This document shows positions 36,701 to 43,534 of a stretch of DNA of 64,000 nt, piece after piece. The DNA lies in contig CM048847.1 in the NCBI GenBank assembly GCA_026545225.1, positions 5,704,001-5,768,000 on the forward strand. Direction: 5' to 3'. A program made the position numbers and the translations under genes. The notes beneath the pieces are model-generated. The model did not search any database, had not been told where the DNA came from, and worked only from the letters and a program-made list of their open reading frames with translations. Within the stretch, counting starts at the first letter, position 1, and every line of letters starts with the position of its first letter. Source of the DNA: Cornus controversa. Lineage: Eukaryota; Streptophyta; Magnoliopsida; Cornales; Cornaceae.

Positions 36701-39700
36701 AGGAGTCAACTCAGTCAAGCTGTTTAACTCAATACTTGCTTAATCTAAGGGCATTCTTTAACATCTGTGATCTGAATTATCTTCTAATTTGGTGGAGACA
36801 CACCCATATCACTCTATTGAGGTTCTGTTAAAATGTTTTCTGGAACACAACGGGAAAACCTTACATTTCATTTTTTTGGTTTTGTGGCCGCCTTCTCTTT
36901 ACAAATTAATTTTACTTTGCCTGCACAGTGGTCAGAGAAGAGAGGGGTCCATATAGCGATCCTCAACATCCTTATTTCTATGAGGAAGACGATGTGTGGA
37001 TGGCACCAGGCTTCATCAACCAGTTTTATGAAGTAGGTTAAAATTCAGTTGAATTTTAGTTAGTTATTAATCAACTCATTATTAGAATATGCAAGGAATT
37101 GAGGGAATTCACATGAATTTTTAGTCAGTTAATAATCAACTCATTATTAGAATATGCAAGGAATTGAGGGAAGGACATGTTTCGGTGGCAGGTTCCTGAT
37201 TATTGGAAAACATATGTGCATGAAGTGGACCAAGAAAGGGAGATGTGGTTGAACTCATTCTATAGAGCTCCGTTGAGGATACCTATGCCAGCTGAGCTAG
37301 AACACTGGTGGTCAAAAGGTAATATCATTGCTTCTTTAATTTGATAAAGTAACATGTTACCTGCTCCCTTCTCTATATTGCTACTTGTTGATCCATCATT
37401 TGGATTATGGAGTGAAGAAGATTAAATGAAAATATATGTATCTGGAAAGTATGGGTTTAGTTATATGATTGAGGTGGTTCTCTAAACTAGAGCTTCATTT
37501 CTTCGAAGGGGTTTTACGTGGCATTTTTTGAATTGTAAAATGATGGGGTGTCCCTATGCATGTGCTATGTGCACAACTGGGTGACATGGTTTTGCATATT
37601 CCTGAGGAGTTTTCCTTGTGACCACCAAGCATTAGCGTGAGTGGTTTCTCCTCTACTTCTCAAAGAGAAGGTTGAGGTTTACTGAGACAATTAAGGAGGA
37701 GAGATTCTCTTGTGCTATAATGGGTTACCGAGACATGAAAGGAAATAAAAAGATAAGATCCCTATTTCTTTCCTTGCTTCCATCTTCTTGCCAGAATAAA
37801 CAATACATTGGTCTCTTTAATAAAAAGGGTAAAGGGTGGAAATAAGGTATTTTGTTCTAATTTTTTCTGTCTCCTGTATTTCTCTTTCGTGGAAGAAGTT
37901 TGTGTTGTTCCTTGTAACAATGATGAACAGTTTATGTTCAAAAGAAATACGAGTACCCTTTTTTGGTTTTCAGTTCAATTATTTTTTAGGTGGACAAAGA
38001 TGGAGGAGAAAGACTAGAAATTTGGTATTCAACTTGAATTTATAATTTTTGTGGTGTGGTGGTTGTATAAAATAGAGGTCGCACCTTAGTGTGATGGAAA
38101 GTGCCTTCGCCCAAAAGCGATAGGTCTCGGGTTCGAGACGTGGAAGCAACCTCTCCAAAAATGGGGGTAAGGTTGGCCGACATTTACCTCTCCCAGACCC
38201 CGCTCAAGCGGGAGCCTTGTGCACTGGGTACGACCTTTTATTTAAGTAAAAAATTAAGTGGTTTGTATTTCTGATTTTGTATGTGCCCATTCGTGCTTTC
38301 AATGATTCTTCTTTATAGTGCCTCAATTATTTCTCTTTTTATTTTATTTTATTTATAAGTGCCTCAATTATTAACAGCTATTTTTGTCTAAAAATCTGCA
38401 ACTAATACATTGTTTTTGTTGTTTAATAAGATGAGAGTCCAGAATTCATCCTTATAAACAAGGAACCAGAGCCTGATCCTGAAGATCCGTCAAAGCTTAT
38501 ATATAATGAAGATCCCCTCATACTTCACAGACCAACTGGACGGATAATCAACTACGTCGAAGATGAGAAGCATGGGATCCGCTTATTTTGGCAACCACCA
38601 CTAAAATATGGGGAAGATGTGGACGCAGAGAAAGCCCAATTCTTACCCCTTGGATTTGATGTGTTCTATGGACATGATGTGCTTGTCAAGAAGGAAAATA
38701 CATGGAAACGCATTGTATCAGCGGTGGAAAATGTGTGTAAACCATTGTTTGATAAACTAGAGAAATGGACTGAAGAGAAGAAGAAGGAGAGTGATATAAA
38801 GATGAAGCTGATAGAGAAAGAGCTTGAATTAGTGGAGGCTGAACTGTGTCTGGAGGAGGCCATTGAAGACATGGATGAGGAATTGAAGATGATACAGAAA
38901 GAGGAGGAAAAGAAAGTGGAAAACGGTTTGCAAGAGGAGGAAGACAGGTTACCTTCTGAACTGACCAACCAGGGGGAGAAAGCTTCAGCTGAAGCAGATG
39001 AAGATGAAGAGGAAGAGGAAGAGGATGAGGATGATGTAGCACCATCAAGTTTTGGGTCTGTATTTGAAGATCAGGACTCAACCAAAAATGACCAGAAGGG
39101 AAACAAACCTGGGAAGTCGCCAAATTCTACATCATCATCATTTTCCTCTTGCAGCCTTGTTTCTCCTTTCAGCCTCGTTTCAATGGTGAGTTTTGATTAC
39201 CCTTGCATTCTATTGTTGGATTATCTTCTGTACATGATCAAAAATTTAATCTAGATTCCAGAGGAATATATTTAGGAGACCCAAAATTCAAATTCATTCA
39301 GAAAGGGCACCCTTTTGTTACTTTAAGCCATAGCTCATTTCCTGTAGATCAAAGTCTTAAATCAAATTCCATGATTGGTAGGAAAACTATCAGGAATAGT
39401 TAGGACCCATTGTGGAATATGCGTTGAGAGAAGTAGTGCATAATAAGATGATGAAAAGGACCAGAAACATTATTAACTCAAAATCTTCAAAATAATTTGT
39501 TAATTGAAACTCTTTCAAACAATTGTTTCAAAATAATCTTTTTTCCAAATTGTTTGTGTTATTTTTGAATTATTATTTGCAAAGCAATTAGGACTACCAT
39601 ACTACACTGTTGGCTAATTGCTTTCAAATGGTTAATGCATACTGTCTTGGTCTCACAGGTCCCGTCTCGGATACAACAATCATTTTTGACATGGAAAGTG

Positions 39701-39979
39701 GGGAAATTGCGACGGAAGAGTTCCTTGTGCTCAGCTAGATTTCCCCCCATGATTAACCAAAGTTTGACACTGAGGGCTGTGATGCAAGCAAATCATCGGG
39801 CTAATTACATACCCAATTTGCCATTGAGAAATTGCTCAACCCAAACGACTTCTGTAAAACCCCCAAGAAACTTGGGAGAGCAGAAATTATCAAGTAGAAG
39901 TTGGCCAAATGCAACTCCTGAAAAGGATTTGTGCAATATTTTGTCCTTGCACACTAGCTTAGATTATGGCGTGCAGTGA
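11859..39979 (+). CDS. TIC100: TIC100, chloroplast inner-envelope translocon subunit (11 exons)
   Basis: Exons: 11859-12478, 12883-12954, 13163-13252, 13370-13543, 14730-14820, 15237-15299, 15410-15476, 36929-37032, 37192-37318, 38431-39185, 39659-39979. All introns are GT..AG and the phases join into 2484 nt (827 residues plus stop). Residues 16-75 are Ser/Asp/Glu-rich, with no obvious classical transit peptide. MORN-type motifs lie at about 208-224 (YEGTVWDDLAHGKGVYV), 232-253 and 322-356. The stretch DPQHPYFYEEDDVWMAPGF (exon 8) is typical of TIC100. A charged coiled-coil-like region covers about 582-640, followed by an acidic run at about 657-671 and a basic C-terminus. Known role: TIC100, with TIC20, TIC56 and TIC214, forms the 1-MDa complex that carries preproteins across the inner envelope. 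Loss is embryo-lethal in Arabidopsis (EMB1211). Family recognition is confident; exact exon ends are inferred from frame and splice consensus. The Arabidopsis protein is slightly longer. Confidence 0.93.
13544..14729 (+). other. TIC100 intron 4
   Basis: Starts GTAAGT and ends CCAG. It holds a short ATC repeat around 13845-13870 and AT-rich sequence; no transposon or gene is recognised. Confidence 0.7.
14821..15236 (+). other. TIC100 intron 5
   Basis: Starts GTAAGC and ends GCAG after a T-rich stretch. Nothing else is recognised; a 117-codon frame across its end and exon 6 is chance. Confidence 0.65.
16080..16451 (+). mobile_element. LINE 3' end, 5'-truncated
   Basis: The frame at 16125 reads FGVQWVMLKLVENCITAW, matching the pattern FGVQRVMPKSTKNALEAW in the LINE end at 31407-31800. 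It ends TTTTTACTTATC followed by a run of 13 A, the usual tail of plant L1-type elements. The 5' limit is approximate. Confidence 0.65.
16452..18690 (+). pseudogene. LINE ORF1 (DUF4283-like) remnant with tandemly repeated 3' part
   Basis: The plus-strand frames, broken by stops and shifts, show the order typical of plant L1 ORF1 proteins: LVGRF-like (CLVGRFDRDVGSLDQIRAWA), GV..TLLSDSCFVF, then LPLHLWCQKLFVAVGDLCGG, then VAIIVVDGG. The part from GTTGCCACTCCAT onward recurs from about 16925, 17427, 17643, 18037 and 18254, alternating longer (about 395-500 bp) and shorter (about 215 bp) units. The longer units include an EEWWRRH-type stretch and KMGGQGR. No intact frame survives. The LINE assignment comes from the motif pattern; the tandem structure is seen directly. 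Confidence 0.6.
18691..19444 (+). other. Probable LINE 3' UTR-like sequence
   Basis: No frame is recognised. The end, TTCAATGAAAGCTAACTTAC followed by an A-rich run near 19395-19402, looks like a LINE tail. This may be the end of the element whose ORF1 lies just upstream, with ORF2 lost. Confidence 0.4.
19445..19854. repeat. 205-bp tandem duplication, two near-identical copies
   Basis: CTAGACCTAGTTCACCAATG starts at 19445 and again at 19650. By eye the copies differ only near GAGTCACGTT versus GAGTTATGTT. The duplication is recent and has no coding content. Confidence 0.9.
19855..20280 (+). mobile_element. LTR-like fragments
   Basis: Positions about 20060-20160 (AGGAGCTATTTAAGACC, GATTTTAGGAATCCTCC) match, on the opposite strand, part of the LTR fragment at 30680-30965. 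At about 20192 an AAGAGGGGAGGGGTGAATTG motif opens another retroelement-like stretch. No full boundaries were found. Confidence 0.45.
20281..21205. repeat. Retroelement-like repeat block with structure A-B-A'
   Basis: A block of about 180 bp (ACTAGATGAGTGTTTGAC to GTTAAGCCTAGGTAAG) occurs at 20281 and again at about 21025, with a middle block B between. Part of A plus B recurs in the same orientation at about 28160-29190. The two copies flank the decayed Tat element, but neither could be matched to typical LTR ends. Confidence 0.6.
21206..21872 (+). other. Region upstream of the extra antisense ORF
   Basis: No gene is recognised. A TATA-like CTTAAATAAACC lies at about 21708, some 160 bp before the ATG of the downstream frame, and could be its own promoter. 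This is inference. Confidence 0.35.
21873..24018 (+). pseudogene. Extra antisense ORF of a Tat-lineage retrotransposon (decayed)
   Basis: It begins MSKARRVEIVDRFEDMEV and continues, after a shift near 22105, as FDISPNITLRHYPLYMNFHC, then FPAFRLPLHPFYHMVL and KEQLVVVGSKWKVPSF. A stop lies at 22358 and more follow. The last part is a coiled-coil-like frame (23460-23961) ending GPMDV near a terminal stop. The FRLPLHPF region fits the plant family once called putative gypsy-type transposon (Transposase_28). It lies on the strand opposite to pol and downstream of it in pol orientation, where some Tat-lineage elements carry an additional ORF. A polyadenylation-like GTAATAAAAAAT at about 24071 follows. 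Function of these proteins is unknown. Confidence 0.65.
24207..24843. repeat. 42-bp tandem array, about 15 units
   Basis: Units contain TTCGGCTGGTCATGCCTTAG followed by CCAATTTCATTCATTTTTGG, with later units more alike than early ones. Being a multiple of three, the unit keeps frames open and yields 14-residue repeats (GHALANFIHFWHSA), but this is not a real gene. It lies between pol and the antisense ORF, the equivalent of the 3' untranslated region of the Tat element. Confidence 0.9.
24844..25079. other. Spacer between tandem array and integrase end
   Basis: No gene is seen. It contains CGATGTGGGAC and a short inverted repeat (TTGTGCAACGAG..TTTGTTGCGCAACC) at about 24870-24902. Confidence 0.4.
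25080..28150 (-). pseudogene. Tat-lineage Ty3/gypsy pol polyprotein, decayed
   Basis: Domains in minus-strand order: reverse transcriptase start (PIKQKRRTFALERNRIIAEE, about 28150-28060), AYSGYNQIPM (about 27890) and YIDD (about 27705); RNase H (PVFYTSKTMTNVERKYFKAE, about 27240); a second, archaeal-type RNase H (VYVGGSTSKTGSGAG, then NNVAEYEALLAGLRLAK and SDSQLIAN, about 26930-26710); integrase zinc region (about 26350), core (LATNYFTKW, about 26035; NSQAEITN, about 25825) and C-terminus with EGPYEIIEVIGKGAYSL (about 25160). Two RNase H domains mark the Tat lineage. Stops and frameshifts are many, the usual Asp in VDG of the second RNase H reads Gly, and gag and protease are absent. Dead as a source of enzymes. 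Confidence 0.88.
25278..25613 (-). repeat. 112-bp triplication inside the integrase C-terminal region
   Basis: GTTATAGCTATTGCGAAGGG starts a unit at 25278, 25390 and 25502, each with minor changes. On the minus strand one unit encodes LDLLEERREA and AYQQTLRNS of the integrase. Because 112 is not a multiple of three, the triplication shifts the frame. Confidence 0.9.
28160..29190. repeat. Second copy of the A-B repeat block, interrupted by a TRIM
   Basis: It follows the copy at 20281-21009 closely (for example GCTTGAGGGATCAGCAGCTG and TGAATGATGATATTATGTAG), with the TRIM inserted at GGACTAG|ACAGC. It abuts the truncated start of the Tat reverse transcriptase. Confidence 0.75.
28595..28990 (-). 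mobile_element. TRIM element, complete
   Basis: There are two near-identical 129-bp terminal repeats (28595-28723 and 28862-28990). On the minus strand they start TGTTAGAAGGACTAAC. The minus-strand sequence GTTGGTATCAAAGCC next to the right-hand repeat (28846-28860) is a primer-binding site for initiator methionine tRNA. ACTAG flanks it at 28590-28594 and 28991-28995. The unoccupied site GGACTAGACAGCAGC is visible in the related block near 20840. No coding capacity; total 396 bp. Confidence 0.95.
29191..29612 (-). other. Retroelement-like sequence with a minus-strand TATA motif
   Basis: No gene. On the minus strand CCCTCTATAAATACTG (about 29400-29415) looks like an LTR promoter, so the block at 28160 may extend to here as one LTR. 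Boundaries are not resolved. Confidence 0.35.
29613..30212 (+). mobile_element. LTR with adjacent primer-binding site
   Basis: It starts TGTTAGTGTATATCTGC and ends TTTTTCTTGACA, followed at once by TGCTATCAGAGCATC, a near match to the initiator-methionine primer-binding site. CTATAAATAGAGC (about 30052) fits an LTR TATA box. Internal sequence continues to about 30324. The left boundary is inferred from the TG start and was not confirmed by a target duplication. Confidence 0.6.
30325..30601 (+). mobile_element. LINE 3' end, 5'-truncated
   Basis: The frame FASMRNRRTFDGKETP resembles the RERNRRCFDGEESP of the LINE end at 31407. The tail CCCCTCTTAAGTGTCTTTAATGAAATTTTACTTAT plus A-rich run is the same 3' end. 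The 5' limit is approximate and no target duplication was found. Confidence 0.7.
30680..30965 (-). mobile_element. LTR fragment, inverted relative to 29613-30212
   Basis: On the minus strand it shares GTAATGAAAGAGATGTAGCC, GGCCGTAGTGGCC and the end TTTCTTGACCA with the 3' half of the LTR at 29613-30212, but the upstream part differs and resembles 20060-20160. It seems to be a different subfamily of the same group. Confidence 0.6.
30966..31389. other. Intron 7 sequence, nothing recognised
   Basis: No gene. It may be further degraded retroelement DNA. Confidence 0.35.
31407..31800 (+). mobile_element. LINE insertion, 5'-truncated, with 17-bp target duplication
   Basis: AAGACAAAGGTGTGGGG flanks it perfectly (31390-31406 and 31801-31817) and a poly(A) tail ends it. 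The frame includes FGVQRVMPKSTKNALEAWRA and CLWWSIWRERNRRCFDG, the C-terminal zf-RVT region of plant L1-type reverse transcriptases. About 0.4 kb, so it was dead on arrival. Confidence 0.95.
32417..33937 (+). pseudogene. Ty3/gypsy Gag remnant and downstream acidic frame
   Basis: The frame starts MAIGCFGSTHF at 32417, is interrupted by a stop at 32498, resumes at 32519 and runs to 33205; after that stop the same frame continues to 33625. Residues EVLDWLEEVEEFFDYFDVP and FKFKGYALAWWDQLQANR are the hallmark of the retrotransposon Gag family (the capsid-like region of Ty3/gypsy). The part after 33206 is rich in Asp and Glu and not recognised; a further frame lies at 33668-33937. Three breaks make a working protein unlikely. 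Confidence 0.8.
34153..34725. mobile_element. hAT-type MITE inserted in an LTR
   Basis: GTACTGCC flanks it on both sides (34145-34152 and 34726-34733). Ends read TAGGAAGCACGGACAC and, on the other strand, ACTAAGAAGCACAGATAC. Subterminal regions are full of CGTGTCGGACACG-type repeats and the centre is AT-rich. The first LTR of the host element has the empty site ATGTACTGCCATA near 32255. Confidence 0.92.
34862..35498. other. Intron 7 sequence, nothing recognised
   Basis: No gene. A short GA repeat (GAGAGAGAGAGAGAG) lies near 35338. Confidence 0.4.
35511..35625 (+). mobile_element. tRNA-derived SINE with 12-bp target duplication
   Basis: TGTAGCCCAATGGTATAA resembles a polymerase III A box and GGGTTCAAGCCCC a B box, about 45 bp apart. 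An A-run ends the element. ACTTAATATATA flanks it at 35499-35510 and 35626-35637. The duplication is AT-rich, so slightly weaker proof than a mixed sequence. Confidence 0.8.
35638..36928. other. Last part of intron 7
   Basis: No gene. A TGTCC/GACAC-rich patch at about 36060-36310 may be a decayed relative of the MITE at 34153. The rest up to the exon 8 acceptor is AT-rich. Confidence 0.4.
37058..37187 (+). repeat. 65-bp tandem duplication in TIC100 intron 8
   Basis: TCAACTCATTATTAGAATAT occurs at 37071 and again at 37136, each followed by GCAAGGAATTGAGGGAA. The second copy ends just before the exon 9 acceptor (GGTGGCAG). Confidence 0.85.
37319..38068 (+). other. TIC100 intron 9, first part
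   Basis: Starts GTAATA. No gene or repeat is recognised; two overlapping 69-codon frames are chance. Confidence 0.5.
38069..38256 (+). mobile_element. Au-type SINE in TIC100 intron 9
   Basis: An A-box-like GTGTGATGGAAAGTGC and a B box GGGTTCGAGACG are followed by the conserved Au body: CCTCTCC, GGGGGTAAGG, TGGCCGACATTTACCTCTCC, GGGAGCCTTGTGCACTGGG and the T-rich end ACGACCTTTTATTT. Imperfect flanking GTGGTTGTAT / GTGGTTTGTAT suggests the target duplication. It lies in the sense orientation of the gene. Confidence 0.88.
39186..39658 (+). other. TIC100 intron 10
   Basis: Starts GTGAGT and ends CACAG. AT-rich; nothing else is recognised. Confidence 0.8.
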
Positions 39980-40379
39980 AACCTCCCTTTCTTTCTCTTG
40001 ATTATTGTTGTTATTATAAGGCTATACTTGGATTGTAAACTGATTAAAAGTAGAAATCATAACTCTTCGCAATCATTTGTCACACTAGATGGATGGATTC
40101 TTTTTTTATTTAATGGAAGAAGCAATTTATCAAAATATCAGCAGTCCATAGATTAATATGGGGAGGGATAAAATTTTATACTAATGTTGCCATGTTGGAA
40201 CAATTCATGATTATTGTGAATTGGGAGGGTTTAATGGTACCAGAGAATTGCCAAAACTTGATCCCAATGCTATTTTACGTATTCTTTTATTTATTGGTAT
40301 ATTCTGGAACTAAAAACATGATCTGAGCTGTATATTTTTTCTTCCACTGAATCCTATTCAAGTGCTCCAAAAATGGTAT
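39980..40379 (+). other. TIC100 3' UTR and downstream region
   Basis: The first 100-200 bases after the stop should form the 3' UTR; AT-rich stretches follow but no single polyadenylation signal can be chosen with confidence. Confidence 0.4.
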
Positions 40380-40910
40380 GTTGGTGTAATGTTCGAATCT
40401 CATTGAAGTGTGTTGAGAACAGCGGAAGCACAAAAACAAAATTATAACCAATTTCACACAAAACACAAGATATATGTGGTTTGGCATAACCTGGCCTACG
40501 TTCACGGATGAGAAGAGATTTCATTACAATTCTAGATAGATATTATAATAGTAGAGAATATACAAAACTGGTAAGCTCTTGTCCCAGAGCTCTTCACCAT
40601 GTACCAATCCACGAGACTTCATCTCGCCCGCAATGTTTTACTTTACCAAACCTGTAACTCTCTCTACCCATCAACTCCCTCACGAGGTTATATCTCTCTC
40701 AACTCACAAGTCTCAACCATACCCTAGACATCTATTTATAGAGCCCTAAATCCAATTCTTTGTTGGATTACAATCCCTTGAACCCAAAACTTTCCTAACA
40801 AGAAATTACCTAATAAATTACAACTCTAAAATAGAAAATCTTATTAGACTAGAATTAGAGACATAATACATAACAAAGTGACCCAATTAGGAAATAGGTA
40901 ATTTGAGTTT
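40380..40910 (-). mobile_element. LTR-like remnant, minus strand
   Basis: On the minus strand a CTCTATAAATAG box (40732-40743) is followed by sequence of the style seen at the end of Copia LTRs (GGCCAGGTTATGCCAAACC near 40490). Boundaries and target duplication were not found. Confidence 0.4.
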
Positions 40911-43534
40911 TTTTTTTCTTCCACAAAACATAGTTTATGAATTAAATTATGATTTAAAGTGTCTAAGAAAAGATTGGAGACTGTTTTAAATTAGAAATTG
41001 GACGACGTAATGATGCACCGACCATTAGTGTTTTATAGACCGATCATTTGTGTTTTGTGCACACTTACACTACTCTTTGGCTTGTAAAAAATCTTTCTAT
41101 ATTAGAAGTGCAGTCATGCCAGAAACTCAAGAAATTCTAAGTGAAGATCCAAAGTATGTATATTGAAAGAAAGTTTGGAATGACCACCTTCAGGTTCTCT
41201 TTTTGCCTTTGAAACAAATGACTTTAAAAAATTTTTATGACTAGAAAGGAAAGGAATTGAAAGACAAGAAAAAAAGTAAAAAGTATAAGTATTCTTTTTT
41301 GCCTTTGGAACAAAGGACTTTAAAAAAAATTATGACTAGAAAGGAAAGGAATTGAAGAACAAGACAAAAAACTAGAGTATTGAAGTGCAATTGCTAAAGT
41401 AGGATATAAAGTGCAGGACTTGGAAGATAAATTGCACTAATAAAACATAATTGAAATTCATTGTAGGAATGTGAAGGATAATTAAAGTGGAGGGTTTTGA
41501 ATTAAAAGATATCAAAATGTTGTTGAGTTGTGTGTATTGAACAAGGTTTGCAAGTTACATAGAAGTGTTCTACTTATAGAGTTTTACAATGGCTGTTCTT
41601 GATGACGGTTCTAGTGGCGGTTGAGCCCTTCCACATGAAAGTGACAGGACTTCACCCGACTTCACCGAGTGTCCCACATCTCCCTTACTCTTCTCATGGT
41701 GCTTGCATGCTTGAGACCACGTCTCATTTTTAAAGCTTCAAATCAGTAGTTAATGCTGAAGGTTCCAGTGTCAGTTGCAACCTTCCTCGTGGCAGCAATC
41801 AAAATTTGCCAAGTGTCCCACCTCTTCCTTGTTTTTCTCATAGTGCTTAAATGTAAGAGTCCATGTTTGTATCCATGACTTGCACTTTTTGCTATGACCT
41901 TCCAACGCGATGTTCCAATTGAAACTGCCAGTCTTTCACATCCTTCCAATGAAATATTGTCACGTGTCTTATGCATTCTCTTTATTCTTAGCTTGTTCCC
42001 ATGTTTAACCCATGTTTTTGAGATAACACCCATGTGGACTCCATGTTTCTAGGCCACATTCTTTATCTGAACTAATTCCTCCTTAATTGTAGAGAACACT
42101 TCCCTCAACCAACTCAATCATTAGCTTTGCATTGGCTTTTCTGTTGTCTTGGAATCCTCGGCCAAACAATCTTCTACTTGAAAATTGTAATCACCGATAT
42201 GTCAGTCATCCATTAGAAGTTAGCCGCAACAGTGTTCCACTAAAAAGTGGTCGACAATTTGGGTGTAAATATTACCACCCCCCCCCCCCCCCCCCCAAAT
42301 TTTATGTGCCTTTTATTCTCTGCAGAATAGTAAGGCATATAAAATTTTATATTGTGAGTGAGAATTTTTATATGTGATACTGTTGGACAATGAATGAGAT
42401 AACTAAAAAAATTTCAACCTTAATATACGTTTGGTCAAAAATTGTAATCGGCTTATTATCTAGGCCGAAAGTTCTGATTATGAGGATTTGAAGCCTTATG
42501 TCCAATTTTGTTGCCCTCGAGGTTTGGAGGCTTATGTGGAGGACATATTTGTATGCCTTTTAGCTAAACATATTGTTGATTGGCTTGTCTTCCAAAATTT
42601 AGAAAGTGTGAATTTAGACGAACAATATACTTAAATTTTCTTCCAAAATTGGAAGAAAATAACTCACATTGATTTCTTCCAATGGAAGAATATGCAATGA
42701 CCGAGAAAATTGTGATGTTACCTAAAGAAAATCATTTTCTTTCGGTGGAAGAATTAGTAACAACTGATAAGACTATTATGCTACTAGAAGAAAATCAGGC
42801 TATGAAAGATTTCCTTCATGTGGCTGAGTACGTGGAAGAATATTGGCCATTAGCTGGCAAATCTTCTTATCTTCTCCATTAAAGGTTACAAATTTAGAGA
42901 CTTTGTAACCTTTAGGATACTCCATTTCATCATAAATTTTAGGCACGACTTCTTATAGATAGGTTTGCTGACCTTTCTCATCAAAAGACCATCTTCTTGC
43001 CAAAAGAATTCAGCAAGTTGGTTGCGGTTAAGTACCATAGGTTGGGCTTTGTTGCACCCACGAACTTCTGCCAACTATGAGGCAAGATGGTGCCCCCACC
43101 ACAGTGTGTGATTTGGGGATCGCCCCTGGGTTGGCATTCCGTGTATCACGATGGGGTCGGCGTACACCAGAGTTTTGTATGGGCCAAAGAAAAAGATGTG
43201 TTCTTTGAGTCACCACTTAACATTGAGTTCTGGTGTGCTAGGTCACCTGAGATATAAATGTATGTGCAAGCTCGATTGAATGACTACCATGTGATCTTTC
43301 AAAAATTAAATTAGTGAGTCCAGGGGTTTAGTTATGTGTAGGGGAAGGTGTTAGGCACCCCACAACATCCGTACTGAATAGGGTTATCTAATCCTTGTGA
43401 TGCTTTACTATTTCAAAGATAATTTTGTTTATAAAAAGGGTCTAATATGTGTATGTATATATTTAAGAAAGGAAGGAAGAAGAGGAGAATTGGATGAGAA
43501 ATGTGACCGAATTCGGGGTTTCTCGAGCTGCCTA
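40911..43534. other. Intergenic DNA with decayed repeats
   Basis: No gene is supported. Loosely similar blocks near 41620-42060 (AGTGTCCCACATCTCCCTTA / AGTGTCCCACCTCTTCC) hint at an old tandem repeat. A run of 19 C lies at 42278-42296. A GGGAAGGTGTTAGGCACCCC motif near 43344 is of a kind found in plant LTR elements. A 66-codon frame at 42682 has no recognised features. Confidence 0.4.

Larger units (their letters stand above)
15477..36928 (+). other. TIC100 intron 7, about 21.5 kb, filled with transposable elements
   Basis: Donor GTATGT follows codon 392 plus one base. The acceptor ends GCACAG at 36928, and the first two bases of exon 8 complete an ATG codon. It contains at least ten separate insertions listed here. 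The sequence from 15477 to about 16079 is AT-rich with nothing recognised. That TIC100 homology resumes exactly in phase on the far side shows this is an intron and not a break in the gene. Confidence 0.88.

Noticed and set aside
36833-37036. Separate 67-codon gene
   Set aside because: It overlaps TIC100 exon 8 in another frame; the exon frame shows clear TIC100 homology.
38069-38256. Possible tRNA gene from the box A/B motifs (also 35511-35625)
   Set aside because: No cloverleaf or anticodon arm can be formed, and the bodies match SINE structure with target duplications or known SINE sequence.
38686-39123. Minus-strand frame of 145 codons opposite TIC100 exon 10
   Set aside because: Shadow of the Glu/Lys-rich coding strand (Ser/Phe/Pro-rich), no independent support.
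42682-42882. 66-codon frame beginning MEEYAMTEKIVMLP
   Set aside because: No recognised domain, no splice or promoter context, surrounded by repeat-like DNA.
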